Source: Plicaturopsis crispa FD-325 SS-3 (Eukaryota; Basidiomycota; Agaricomycetes; Amylocorticiales; Amylocorticiaceae). Taken from it: a stretch of 64,000 nt of DNA. Below, piece after piece: positions 34,529-46,050 of this stretch. The stretch covers positions 1,055,236 to 1,119,235 of the forward strand of contig KN832559.1 of the NCBI GenBank assembly GCA_000827205.1, written 5' to 3'. Below the pieces are notes generated by a model. The model was not told the origin of the DNA. It ran no database searches and saw nothing but the letters and a program-made list of their open reading frames with translations. The position numbers were made by a program, and so were the translations under genes. Numbering within the stretch: position 1 is the first letter of the stretch; each line of letters begins with the position of its first letter.

Positions 34529-36530
34529 TTAGTCAAGTTCGTTGAGGCTGTAGTGAAAAATGAGTTCAGTAAATTTGACTACCCCGTGGATAGAAAGACA
34601 AGACATACCCTTCGAACTCGCGGCGGAAGAGGCCTTCGATCGCTTGGATACCCTGGGTGAGGGCAGCGTTCGCAGCACCACCGGCGACGCCAGAGGCGAC
34701 TTGCGAACCAATGCCGGGCTCGCGACGGAAGAGACCCTCAATGGCCTGGATGCCTTGAGTGAGGGCGGCGTTGGCAGCACCACCAGCGATGGAGCCTGCG
34801 ATGTCACCACCAATGCCAGAGCCCTTTCCACCGGACGACGCGCGCTCCTCGAGTTCACGACGGAAGAGACCTTCAATCGCCTGGATACCCTGAGTGAGAG
34901 CAGCGTTCGCAGCACCACCGGCGACGCCGGAGGCGACCTGGGAGCCGATGCCGGGCTCGCGCATCTCGAGTTCACGACGGAAGAGGCCCTCGATAGCTTG
35001 GATGCCCTGGGTAAGGGCCGCGTTCGCGGCGCCTCCAGCCACACCGGAGGCAACCTGGGAGCCAATGCCAGGCTCACGGCGGAAGAGGCCCTCGATCGCT
35101 TGGATACCCTGAGTGAGAGCGGCGTTCGCGGCGCCACCAGCGACACCGGAGGCGACCTGGGAACCAATGCCGGGCTCGCGCATCTCGAGCTCACGGCGGA
35201 AGAGACCCTCAATGGCCTGGATACCCTGGGTGAGAGCGGCGTTGGCGGCACCACCAGCGGTGGAACCTGCGATGTCACCGCCGATGCCAGAGCCCTTTCC
35301 ACCCGACGACGCACGCTCCTCGAGTTCGCGGCGGAAGAGACCCTCGATGGCCTGGATGCCCTGAGTGAGAGCGGCGTTGGCGGCACCACCGGCGACGCCA
35401 GAGGCGACCTGCGAACCGATGCCGGGCTCGCGCATTTCGAGCTCACGGCGGAAGAGACCCTCAATGGCCTGGATACCCTGGGTGAGAGCGGCGTTGGCGG
35501 CACCACCAGCGATGGAGCCTGCGATGTCACCGCCAATGCCAGATCCCTTGCCACCCGACGACGCACGCTCCTCAAGTTCGCGGCGGAAGAGACCCTCGAT
35601 CGCCTGAATGCCTTGAGTGAGAGCGGCGTTGGCGGCACCACCAGCGATGGATCCCGCGATGTCACCGCCAATGCCAGATCCTTTTCCACCAGACGACGCA
35701 CGTTCCTCGAGCTCACGGCGGAAGAGACCTTCGATCGCCTGGATACCCTGGGTGAGGGCAGCGTTGGCGGCGCCTCCAGCGACACCGGAGGCAACTTGGG
35801 AGCCGATACCGGGCTCACGGCGGAAGAGACCTTCGATCGCCTGGATGCCCTGGGTAAGCGCTGCATTGGCGGCACCACCGGCTACACCGGAGGCTACCTG
35901 CGAGCCGATGCCAGGCTCGCGCATTTCGAGTTCACGACGGAAGAGGCCCTCGATAGCTTGGATGCCCTGGGTAAGGGCCGCATTGGCTGCGCCTCCAGCG
36001 ACACCAGAGGCGACTTGGGAGCCGATGCCAGGCTCACGGCGGAAGAGACCCTCGATCGCTTGAATACCCTGAGTAAGAGCGGCGTTCGCAGCGCCTCCAG
36101 CGACACCGGAGGCAACTTGAGAACCGATGCCGGGCTCACGGCGGACGACACCGTGAAGGCCGTCGCCAATGGCTTCGAGGACGTCCTCGAAGCCAGGTTC
36201 CGGCTCGCGGCTGAACAGGCCCTCGACGGCTTGCAGACCCTGTCCGAGGGCTGCACTGGCAAGGCCGCCTCCTGCGCCCTTGGCAATGGTGGAGCCAAGG
36301 CCACGCTCCTCCTTGAGGCTAACGGGGCGGAGACCACCAATGACAGCGGTACCGTTGAATTCAGGGACGTGAATGTCGGAACCCTGAGGAACACTGCACG
36401 GACGAAGATCAATATTAGAAATAGGAGCGCAGAATAAATGTGCGTACGCAAGGGGGCGCGCCATGGAGGGTGCGGCGGCGCTGAGCGCAACGGCGACAGC
36501 GATAGCGGTGGAAGTCTTCTGGTTAACCAT
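34529..36530 (-). CDS. Secreted internal-repeat protein 2 with dibasic repeat ends (628 aa)
   Basis: Paralog of the gene at 15031 with identical exon design: 36530-36448 (83 nt), 36393-34609 (1785 nt) and 34547-34529 (19 nt), closing to 628 residues. Signal peptide MVNQKTSTAIAVAVALSAAA. After PVSLKEERGLGSTIAKGAGG and a divergent unit with FEDVLEAIGDGLHGVVRR come 13 repeats. Each carries GGAANAALTQGIQAIEGLF and ends in the dibasic pair RR followed by Glu. Unit lengths are 34 (EPGIGSQ type), 39 (with ELEMR) and 45 residues (ELEERASSGGKG type). Regular Arg-Arg spacing behind a signal peptide fits a precursor cut by the Golgi kexin protease into similar peptides, as in Ustilago repellent Rep1. 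No Cys seen in the repeats. The C-terminus is EFEGLNELD. Whether it is actually cut is inference. Confidence 0.88.
34609..36180 (-). repeat. Coding tandem array, 102/117/135-bp units
   Basis: Thirteen nearly identical units encode the repeat region of secreted repeat protein 2. Length variants differ only in the spacer between the Arg-Arg pair and the Gly-rich core. Similarity is higher between units within this gene than to units of the paralog at 15105, which suggests concerted evolution in each gene. Confidence 0.85.
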
Positions 36531-36641
36531 TTTGATAATTGAGAAGTGTGAGTTGAAGAGTTATTTGTGGGGCGTAAGAAAGAAGGACGTTAAGGAATGA
36601 GGAGGTGCAGTGATCGTAGGATGAGTGTACAAAAAAGACGG

Positions 36642-36735
36642 AGAGGTAACCAGTACCCTTGAGTTGTGTGAGGCGAACGAAGGATGAGCGCTGCTGGAGA
36701 ATACAGGAAGTTGGAAGGCCATACTTTATACCTTT
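36642..36735 (-). promoter_or_regulatory. Promoter of repeat gene 2 with TATA box
   Basis: On the minus strand TATAAAG lies at 36730-36724, 200 bp before the start codon. Downstream words CAGCAGCGCTCATCCTTCG and GGGTACTGGTTACC match the corresponding block before repeat gene 1 in order and spacing. Confidence 0.65.
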
Positions 36736-38607
36736 CGCGATAGCGACCGAGCTCGTCCGATGGAATGACGTGCACGTTGGCCATTACAATGTAGCCCTAC
36801 GGTTGTGGAGCGACCTTGAGCAATATGTGATTGTGAGATTGTCGCATCAACGCATATTTCAGGCTGGCAGCTACACAGCAAGTCGCAATCATCAATTGAC
36901 GATCGCTAACTGCTCTGTGTCAGCGGTCCGGCGTGGCCAAACCTGCAGCTGCTAACCGGTGCGGTGTTTCGACACATCCTGGTGAAGAGCACACGAGCAT
37001 GAGCACAACGACTGCAATGAAGAACATGTGCATACATTCAATTCTCTCTGGTTGCTCTGTGGATAAAGACGTTCAGCTGTCTACCTCTGGATGATCGTCT
37101 GGGACTCTTCCGTTTATCCGCCTGTGATGACATGAATTTGAGGGTACAGATCTTTGTGGCGAGGCTATGCAATACATATGCAGGTTGCGTTGACAGGAAC
37201 ATACCGCAGATAAATATAGCGCTTGTAAGCACTCCAATAATTACCGTTCAGTAATGAATTGCCCCATCTGATGTTGATGAGATTCAGATTTCAATCTATT
37301 CGTGTAAGGATAACTAGTCTCGACACCAGAAATTATCGCTCGAATAACTCACGATAACGTCTGGAAGGGATTTATCGAGAGCGAGTAGATGAACTTTTCT
37401 AACTCCGTCATTTCCTTATAAGGTGCTGTACACGTGCCTGATGGTCGCTAATGCGCGTCGCGTCGCGAGTGCGCCGCGCTCTGAATCGGTCGCGTCGAGC
37501 GTCCTGCTTATATTTCTACCTATTTATCATGTCCTGTAGACACAAAGAAGTAACACTCCCTACCTCTGAACACACTGTTTCCTACAACTCCTTATGTTGG
37601 GCCAGGAACTGCAAGTCCAGCCTCGAAATCTAAAGTGCAGCATACTCAGCTGAGTCGGAGTCTCGAGAATCAGCACATTTCAGCTCAAGACAGCTGCGAT
37701 AGCACTGTGAGTCGACCGGTCTACCTAAAAGCTCAATTTGCGTGATTCTGAACAGCTTCGTAGGCAGCAAATCGCACAGTAGTTGATGACATTTTGGACA
37801 AGATGGCACTAATTGTCGGGTCCGAGACCATTCAAGTTCAATCTGGGGATTGCGTCTCAGTAGAAGCAGTACGTGTCTCACATATGGATTAAAATAGCTC
37901 GTTAGCACTCCCTACTACATTTTACAATACACGCAGTACATGATTTCTACGGTAGAGAACGGTCAAAACATCGCGCAGTGCCTCCGAGTCGCGCTGCGCG
38001 ACGCCAGCAAAAACTTTGCTGCTACGTTTGGAAATACTTGCATCCCGGTGCTAAGTACACCATACCACTAATATGGTCATTCTTTCAAAGGCTTAGTACG
38101 ACCTGCGAGGCTGCGACAAGAAGGAAACAGATGGTGCCCGGCGCACGCGAAATGCACGCGAGAAGCCTCGTGGTCTCCCATACAAGGAAATGGCGGAGTT
38201 CGAAAAGGTCATGTACTCGTTCTCGACAAAGTCCTACCAGTCTCTATACGTGCTATTACCGCCAACACGCTATCCATATTGTCTCTTGCTATCCCCACCG
38301 CCGTTTCACTAAGCCGGTAATAGCTACGTATAGAGACTGGTTTCGAGTCTAAAGGATAACGAACCTTGCTATCATTAGGACATCTCTTCATCGGCGACGT
38401 TGCCTTCACACCGCCCGTTGAAATCACTAATTATGAGGACGTAGTCAAGTCAGATTTCATTCCCAAAGGCAGACGTGGGCTGTCGCAGATACAACGGGGA
38501 TGAAAACACTAGTGCATAGAAGCATGAAAACTGAGTGTGTATGGTCAGTCAGACGTCGAGACCAAGGCAAAGATGAAGGACGAGGATAATGCCCACTCAA
38601 ATATGTA
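36736..38607. other. Intergenic 1.9 kb, contains one hairpin
   Basis: No gene supported; open frames are at most about 124 codons without splice structure. The hairpin at 38237-38340 is listed separately. The right end carries the terminator of the SNU66 gene. Confidence 0.5.
38237..38340. repeat. Hairpin: 24-bp inverted repeat with 55-nt loop
   Basis: CCAGTCTCTATACGTGCTAT at 38237 continues to 38260. Its reverse complement lies at 38316-38340 with a single extra base. The match is too long for chance in this distance. It could be terminal repeats of a tiny element or a transcribed hairpin. Confidence 0.7.
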
Positions 38608-41528
38608 CTACCGCTTCTTCGGCGGAGGCGACCCATTTGCATCCTCGCCCGCCTTTCTCTTCGTTCCAAATCCGAACGCCACTTTCGTACGCTCACTTGG
38701 AACCGGCGTGCCGCCTTGTGAGGGGGAATCCATAGCAGATGAGATCCGCGAGAAGCCAGGCTTCATCGAGGGTGCAGGCGAACCCGACGGAGTCTCCATC
38801 GACAGGCCGGAAGGGCCTGGGCTGGCACTGTAGGATTGCGACTGCGGTGCTGGAAGGGTCATGAATCCGGTATCCATTGCCAGAGCCTGTGACGATTTAG
38901 CGGCGGCTTCGCTCTTCTTGCTCTTCTTCTTCTCCGTCTTGCCCTTCGTCAACGGCTGTGCATCAAGGAACTCCGATGCCTGAGGAACAGCACTGCAGAT
39001 CCAAGTCAGCATCAGGGAAGACTGAGAACGAGAGGGAGAACTCACCCTTTGGTGCCGACAGAGAGGACGAAATGAGCCTGGCCTGCCTTCTCCTGCCGGA
39101 TCTGGAACGCCCTGTTCATGCTGAGCGGCGTATCACCACTTGCCATCGCCTCCTGCTTTTTCTCCTCGGCGATCTTCTTCAGCCGTTTCTCCGTCTTCAT
39201 CTTCCCGGAGCCCTTCCCGTGGAATTTATGCGACAGCGCCTTCCACGCCTCCTTCGGCGTCAACACCCGCCCGAACTCGTCGTAATACACGATATTCACA
39301 TCCGGTTTGTAGTTCTTGAACGCCTCGAGGTTGTCGCGCGCCTCCTGCTGCTCGCGGAGCCTATTCTCGTACTCCCGCTGCGCCTGGTCTTTGTTCTGCC
39401 CGCGCGACTGCAGCCGTTCGATCTCGCGCTGGGCGACACGGCGGCGCTGGTCCACGAGCCAGAGATCCCGCTGCAGCTGCGTTTTCTCGCGGCTCTGCTG
39501 ATCCGCAGCGGGTGCCGACAGGATGCCTTGCTGCCGAAGGATGTTGAGAGTCGAGGCCATGCCGGTGCTGAAGTTCTGCTCTGCGCTTGTTCCGCCTACG
39601 GCATCCTCGGTCGCGCCGGCTTTGCTTGCGGCGGCCTGTTCGGCCTCGGTCGACTTGATGGCATCCTCGATCATGTTGAGAATAGCCTCCTCGTCTTCCT
39701 CTTCCTTCACAGGCACTTCTCCTGCCTCCAGCTCTTCTACCGCCTCATCAGCCATCTTGACATCCTCTGGCGGTGACGGTTGTTTCGAGCTACTAGCTAC
39801 GGGAGCCTCGACAGGTTCCTGTTTCACGGGGTTGTAGGCAATGGCGCGAACAAACTCGGACGTGTCGTCAAAGGTAAGACCAGATTGGTCTGCCGCGTCA
39901 TCTTCATCGTCCTCAATCTTGATGACCTCCTGGGCCTCCGCCTCCGCCGCTCTTGCACGCTCCTCAGCAACTGTGCGCGAGTCCATGTATTGGTCTGGGT
40001 ACAGATAGCGTGAATAATTAAGACTTACTTTTCTTCGCGACGTCCTCAGGCGACAATTTCTTGGACTTGTGAATCTTTGCTCTTCGTGAGCGAGCCAGGG
40101 CCGCCTGGAGCTCGTCGTCGTCTACGAAGTTGGTGTCCAGATTCCGTTCCCGAGGGACAATGGGTTTCTCGTCCACCTGCATTTGATCATCACCGTCTGC
40201 ACCACCGAGCTCGACTTCAGCAGCGGCCCGACGAGATGGCCGCTTCTTCTTGGTCTAGGAAAGCGCGTCAGATATTGACCACAGACGCCGATATGGATCT
40301 ACCAACCTTCGGTTTCTTGAAACCAACGTCTCCCTCTTTCAGATAATCAGCCGTTTCTAGGTTTTCTGCATGATAGCGTTAGTATTTCCATACGATTCCA
40401 TGAGATGACACCACGTACTAGCGTAGTCTATAGACAAAAGCGACTTGTTTACGGATGCAGCACCTTCCTGGGCCTTCGCCTGCTTAATTGCTTTTGCGGA
40501 TACGATTGAACTACCCAGTCGGAAACCCTAAATCGTCCGTTAATGATTGTCGGGGTAGATATTGCTTGAAATATTTACCGTTTCCCGTGTGCCCTCGATA
40601 TCTTCATCGTATTTGGAAAGTACAGCGCGCTTGAGACCCTCATTGCCGGGCGTAAACTCTTCATCGTCGTAGCCGGTGTAATCACGCTTCTTGATCTTCA
40701 AGTCATTATTTTTCTTTGTCTTTTCGTCTTCGGCCATTTCAACGTTCTGTAGCTCGTCCTCTGCATAGTAAGTCAGCTCTAGTCACACGCCCACTGAATG
40801 CAAACGGCTGACCTTCGTTGTCGAGGATGCGGCTATCTTTCAAGGTGAGTATGCGCGCGTCGCCTTCGTCCATCTCTTCGAAGTCATGGCTAACCTTCAG
40901 CCCAGTGAGGTCCCCTAAGAAAAGAGCATTTAGCACTTCATGTATGCTACCTAGTGAAAAAGAAGGCGCACGTTCTGTATACTCCTCTTCGATGGCTTTG
41001 TCCATGCTCTCCTGCTCCTCCTGCCTCTTCCGCGCGAGCTCCTTCTCCCGCTTCTTTGCTTTCTTGATCCACTTGAGCGTGTCCTCTGCATCTCCGTCGG
41101 CGTCACCGAGGGTTTTGCCTTTGAGCGAGGCATTGAGCTCTCGCTTATTTCTCACCCTAGATAAGCAGACGCATGTACGTGAGAAATGCCATCTTCACGC
41201 AGGCCTGAACATGCCAGACAAAGGAGATAGAAGTGACTGTAATGGCGAATGCGAGGGAATGTACTCACTTGGCTATGCGGTCGGCGATCTTTCTACAACG
41301 AGCGCAAAGCAAAACAAGTCAGCAGGGAGATGGGACGGTGAGCAATGCACGGGGACTTTACTTTGACTCGCGTTCCTTTGCCTCGCGCTCGCGCTGCTTT
41401 GCATAGTTGCCTTCGGCCTCCTTGTCCTTGTCGTCGGACGGGGAAGTGTCTTCGGAAAGAGGTTTGAGACCCAGCGAGATACGGATCTTGTTGGTCTCCT
41501 CCAAGCTGATACTTTCTTCCAAAGACAT
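38608..41528 (-). CDS. SNU66: U4/U6.U5 tri-snRNP protein SNU66/SART1
   Basis: Splicing factor of the SART-1 family, needed to bring the tri-snRNP to the spliceosome; nuclear. Starts at 41528 with MSLEESISLEETNKIRISLG, the usual SART1 opening, then an RIAKVRNKRELNASLKGKTL segment and KWIKKAKKREKELARKRQEE. Next come GLKVSHDFEEMDEGDARILT with LKDSRIL, MAEDEKTKKNNDLKIKKRDY, and YDDEEFTPG followed by KYDEDIEG. The largest exon (from 39986) has acidic and Glu-rich coiled regions, NILRQQGILSAPA, NIVYYDEFGRVLTPKEAWKA, LSHKFHGKGSGKMKTEKRLK and GDTPLSMNRAFQIRQEKAGQ. The Lys/Ser-rich C-terminus ends PPPKKR. All family landmarks are in order. There are about seven introns, and their exact joins were not all checked. 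Confidence 0.93.
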
Positions 41529-42506
41529 AGCGGCGAAGATAGAGTGGAAGAGAAAGACGCAGACTTGGCAGTCACCGTTCACGAGCAAGGCGCACAAATG
41601 AGCAACGACTCCGGGTCCGACAAGCTCACCTGGTACCAGCGAACCGGCTCAGTTCTCGCCCTGAGTTGGGCCGCGGGCGAGCGCCGCGTCCATTTACCAC
41701 TTTGTCTCCTACTCTCACTGGCACTTGGCTCCCACTTGTTTTTCTCAAGTCTGCTTATTTCTAGTGGTGGTCGCTCTAAGCAGCACGCAACCTAGCTCTG
41801 CATCCATCAATACAGGATCTGCCTGTGACAATGACACGCAAGCTAAAGCATCAATATACACTACGAGGCTGGCGGAGCCACTAGGCTCATACAGGTCCTG
41901 CATACAAGCAACGTCTTCGAGCGCGATCGAAGTCGATGGGCAACGCGACTGCCTGGTCCTTTCCCATGTGGACGCCAATGGGAGCCAGCAGCAAGACGCA
42001 AGCGTACGTCTACTTTGAGATTTCGATGTATCCAATGCATCCAGAATGCTCTGGCTAATTGGCGCCGCATACATATCGTTCTGAGGGGAGTAACCTGCTT
42101 CAATCTGTCTTGCACGAATCCGTAGCGTGGGGTGTGATAATGCTTGCCTGCCCACTTGGCAACTCCCACCATCGACCGACCTTTTGTTGACGGACGCACA
42201 TACACCTAGCATACACCCTTTTCTCATCCATATGCGCCAGTCTGCCTGGTTAACCGCTGGTATCTTTCATCGTGGCTTGTCCTTACTTTCCTCCTTTCAA
42301 TGCACTTGATTATTCCCGCGAAATGCAAAGGCCGGCAGCGGTCCCTTCGATAAGATTTTAGTGAATCCATCAAATCAAAAGTCGCGTCAAGCAAACCTCC
42401 GACGCGCCCTTCCCCGCACCGGGAATCCAATAGCCGGTTCCTGCCTGTTCCTCCTCCGCACTTTTATAAAGTCTTATACTAAACGCCCGGTCGCTGCACG
42501 ACCGCA
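41529..42506. other. Divergent intergenic region, about 1 kb
   Basis: Lies between the starts of SNU66 (minus) and the reductase (plus). No gene seen; the 160-codon minus-strand frame at 41745-42227 has no splice or protein support. It holds both promoters. CTTTTATAAAG-like sequence near 42463 could act for the reductase gene. Confidence 0.5.
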
Positions 42507-43661
42507 ATGTCCCCCTCCAACTTTACGCGAATCGTGCTCAACAGCCGCCCAGTCGAGAACATCGAGCCAGACACCTTCAGAAAAGAGGTCGTGCCATTCA
42601 ATCTCAAGCCGGGCAATGGGCAGGTCCTTGTCCAGGTCACTTGGCTATCGCTGGACCCCGCAATGCGCGGCTGGCTCAGAGACGCGCGCAGCTACCTGCC
42701 GCCGGTGCAGATTGGGGAGGTCATGCGAGCCGGTGGGCTAGGCGTTATTTTGGAAGCGGGCCCTGGGAGTAAGTACAAGCCTGGACAGATTGTGCATGGG
42801 ATATTCGGTCAGTCAATGTCTATCGCACGGTTATAACGCACGCGTTTATCGTTCCGGGACAGGGTGGACGGAGTATGTCGTCGTGCCCGATAAGGCTCTC
42901 GACCTCATAGTGTGAGCTGCACCAGCGCAATCCGCGAATTCGCTCTGATTATATCGCGTAGACCGCCCAAGGGTGCCGAACCGCTCGACTTCTTAAATAC
43001 CCTAGGCTCGCCTGGTAAGTAAACACAGTGCTCTCTAATGCTTCAATGCTAACCAGCACGCAGGTTTGACCGCGTATTTTGTCCGTAGGCATTCTGTATT
43101 CTAGGCTGTCTCATTCTAACACGCGCACAGGGTCTCAAAGACGTCGGCCAACTAAAACCCGGGGAGACGCTTTTCGTCTCCGGGGCCGCCGGTGCAGTCG
43201 GCTCCCTCGTATGCCAACTCGGCAAAAAGGCTGGCGCCAAGGTCATCGCGATCGCCGGCAGCGAGGAGAAGGTCGAGTGGCTCGAGAAGGACATCGGCGT
43301 CGACAAGGCGCTGAACTACAAGTCCCCGACATTCCACAGCGATGTCAAGAAGCAGGGCTACTTGGACGTGTATTTCGATAACGTTGGTGGAGATATGCTG
43401 AACTTCATGTTGACGCGGCTGAAGAAGAACGCGCGGATCGTTTTCTGCGGTATGACTATATGATGTCCCATCTTAGAGACGAAGTGACTGATAATTTGCA
43501 CAGGCGCTATTTCGGAATACAGTTGGTGTCCCTTCATCTTGCGCAGGTGTAACTGAAGCTGAACGACAACGCGATGCAGATGCCTCCCAGCCCAAGGGCC
43601 TAACATCGTACATGAACCTAATCTCACAACGAGCGAAACTCCAAGGCTTCATCGTGTACGC

Positions 43662-43704
<43 letters not shown>

Positions 43705-43982
43705 GTCCTTACCGATCGCTAAACCTCCGTAGATTTGATTACGCGGACCAATACCAGGCCGCACGGGAGGACATGGCGAAATGGCTCGGCGACGGCTCCG
43801 TAAAGCGCAAATTCCACATCGTGGAGGGCTTGGAGCAGGCGCCCAAGGCGCTGCCGATGCTTTTCACTGGCGGGAACACAGGGAAACTGTAAGCACCGTC
43901 TGTTGGCTGTCGGAGCAGGTGTATTGATGTCTTGGACAGGGTCGTCAAAGTCTCAGATGGGCCGGCGAAGGCGAACCTTTGA
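42507..43982 (+). CDS. Zinc-less medium-chain NADP-dependent oxidoreductase
   Basis: Medium-chain reductase of the alkenal/one-oxo (prostaglandin reductase, leukotriene B4 dehydrogenase-like) group, which reduces C=C bonds of enals and enones using NADPH. Start MSPSNFTRIVLNSRPVENIE. It has the family segments VTWLSLDPAMRGWLRDARSY, GEVMRAGGLGVILEAGPG, TAYFGLKDVGQLKPGETLFV and the Rossmann motif SGAAGAVGSLVCQLGKKAGA. YLDVYFDNVGGDMLNFMLTR and QRAKLQGFIVFDYADQY follow, and the C-terminus is GNTGKLVVKVSDGPAK. No structural-zinc Cys cluster or catalytic-zinc ligands are seen. At least seven introns; one near 43085 uses a GTCCGT donor and one near 43660 holds a CT microsatellite. Probably cytosolic. 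Exact substrate unknown. Confidence 0.88.
43663..43702 (+). repeat. (CT)20 microsatellite in an intron
   Basis: Uninterrupted CT dinucleotide run of about 40 bp inside an intron of the reductase gene, just before its last large exon. It may lengthen the polypyrimidine tract. Likely polymorphic in length between strains. Confidence 0.9.
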
Positions 43983-44548
43983 GTTGTAGGGTATGACATA
44001 TGTACGATGGACAAAATAATCTAGGTTAATTATCGCACTCCTACTTTCGGGGCGGACATCACGAAGAACCTGTATTCGCTTCGCTCCCAGAATCGCCGGG
44101 TGATACACTGTCAACCTCGTCCTTGGCCTGGGCAAACCCATCATACTTTTGATCCAGTGGTGGACAAGGTATGTGCTTTACTCCCGTCCTCAGGAATAGC
44201 ACTATTCACGGGCTTCTGATACCAGGACGCAGGCATCTACCTGTACGTCACTTGAAAATTGAAGATTGTTTCTTGCAGTTTTCCTCACTGGCTCGTACAA
44301 ATTGGGGTCTATGAATGACCGCGAATCGCATTCCATCAATGTTGGTACGCTAGTAAAGTAACATCATCAACCTCATCCTTCCGAGCTTACGCCCTTTCCT
44401 AATATACAGCGACAAAAATCGCAAAACAAGACATTGGAACACCGTGTAGCTCTCCCGAGTTCCGAGTGTAGACAATCAAAATCAGACATCTAGGGCAATG
44501 CAGCGTGTCAGTAAGTGGTCTTCGAGCACGATGTGATAAAAGGGCAAG
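43983..44548. other. Intergenic, convergent gene ends
   Basis: Lies between the stops of the reductase (plus) and the aquaporin-like gene (minus). No gene or strong structure seen. Confidence 0.5.
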
Positions 44549-46050
44549 CTACTGACTAGATTTGCTCTCGCTGGCGCGCTCAAACTGGTCTACGCGCGCC
44601 TTGTCGTCAAGGTCGTTGAACGTCGGCAGGTTGAGCTTGTCGGTGACGCCGCGCGCTTTCAGGTGGTGCGCGTGCCCCCACATGAAATCGACATGCGGCG
44701 CAGGGAGGACTATCCCACCATGTCAACAACAATCATACAACAGGGGAGAGGAAAGCCAACGCACCTCGGGACGAATCCGACAAGAATATCTCGTATAGCG
44801 TGGCCCCGAACAGCTGCGCGGGGATGTTCGTTAACGCTGTGAGGGCAGCGTACGTGCCCCCGCTAGCTTTCATGCCGTAGATGGACATCGCGGCAAACCG
44901 GCCACCGAGGTCGCGCGCAGTGTTCGCAGCAACTGCATCAAGGGGCCGTCAGTCTCAAAATGCGAGGCCACCCAAAGTACAAGGACAACTGACTTCCGAC
45001 GGGGGAGAATCCCCAAATGGCGACAGCGTATGCGAAGCTGATGAGCCAGGGCGCAGCAGCGGGCGGCGAGAAGAAGTTTGTGCTGTCGAGGCACGCCCAG
45101 ATGGTCATCCCGATGAACGTGTCCTGGAAAGGGAAGCAACGGGAGAAGCGTGAGCTATGGCCGCATGGGGGAATGCGAACGCGACTTACGACTACGAACT
45201 CGTTGAGGAGGACGCGGGCGAGGTTCGTGCCCGGGGCCACGTACAGGGCAAGGATTCCGCCCGTTCCCTCGGCGGTGAATTGGACTGCCTCCAGCGTGCC
45301 CTTGGCTGTGAGGACGGCTTCTGCGGCCTGCAGCATCGCGGTGCGTGGGTAAGCATTCTTAGAGATCCATGATGCTACTCACGACAATCTGGTCTTTCCA
45401 CTGAGCATAGACGAGCAGACACGCGATGTAGCCGCCAAAGATTTGAGCAATGATGTATCTAAGCAACGAGCAAATGTGGAGTCAGCGTCAGTGTTTCTTA
45501 TCTGTGGAGACGTTCACTGACCGTAGACCCTTGAGTGGAGGGAATCCTTTGTAGAGAACGAACGATATTGTCACGCATGGGTTGAAGTGGCCACTAGACG
45601 TCGCCGCGCAAACCACGATCGCAAGCAAGATGCCGAACGCGTATGCAAACCCAATTTGCAGGATCGCTGTGTGCAATCATGGTAAGGTGATGGGCCGTAG
45701 AAAGAAGTGTAAGTTGCGTACAGCTAACGCCCTCCAACCCCAGGATGTTTCCAACGACGTATCCTGCAGTAGATCCCACACCTGCGTTCAATCGGCCAAT
45801 CAGACAAGGTTCGCTCAAATAGCTGAGCGTCTACTCACCGGCATACGTGTAGAAGAATACCCCGAGCTAGACGACTGGGAATGAGCGACGAGCACAAGAA
45901 CTGCGGGAGACGACTGCGACGTACTGCCTCGGCAAACAACTCCACTACCCAGTGGAGACTCGTATGCCTGTGCTTCTCCCATACCTCCAGCCAGCGCGGT
46001 CGCGGGACGACTTCACGCTTGTACACCGTAGGACCAACAGCGACGACCAT
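44549..46050 (-). CDS. Aquaporin/MIP-family channel with altered NPA motifs
   Basis: Membrane channel of the MIP family. Start at 46050 (MVVAVGPTVYKREVVPRPRW), a basic N-terminal tail, then HWVVELFAEAVSGVFFYTYAG (helix 1), STAGYVVGNILGLEG, ILQIGFAYAFGILLAIVVC (helix 2), half-helix GHFNPCVTISFVL with NPC in place of NPA, and YIIAQIFGGYIACLLVYA (helix 3). AVQFTAEGTGGILALYVAPG, FVVDTFIGMTIWACLDSTNF, and PWLISFAYAVAIWGFSPVG follow. The second half-helix VAANTARDLGGRFAA has NTA in place of NPA, with the Arg after it retained. The last segment before the tail is IPAQLFGATLYEIFL. The C-terminal tail contains FNDLDDKARVDQFERASE. Several 50-60-bp introns. Water, glycerol or other solute cannot be told; the unusual motifs suggest a non-classic selectivity. 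Confidence 0.85.

Noticed and set aside
15105-36393. Tandem arrays as CRISPR or non-coding satellite
   Set aside because: Units are in frame, lack unique spacers, and encode a repetitive secreted protein with conserved exons on either side.
34560-36437. 625-codon open frame on the plus strand over repeat gene 2
   Set aside because: Same antisense effect as at repeat gene 1. No start context, signal or splice support on the plus strand.
38958-39776. 272-codon plus-strand Leu-rich frame
   Set aside because: Antisense of the large SNU66 exon.
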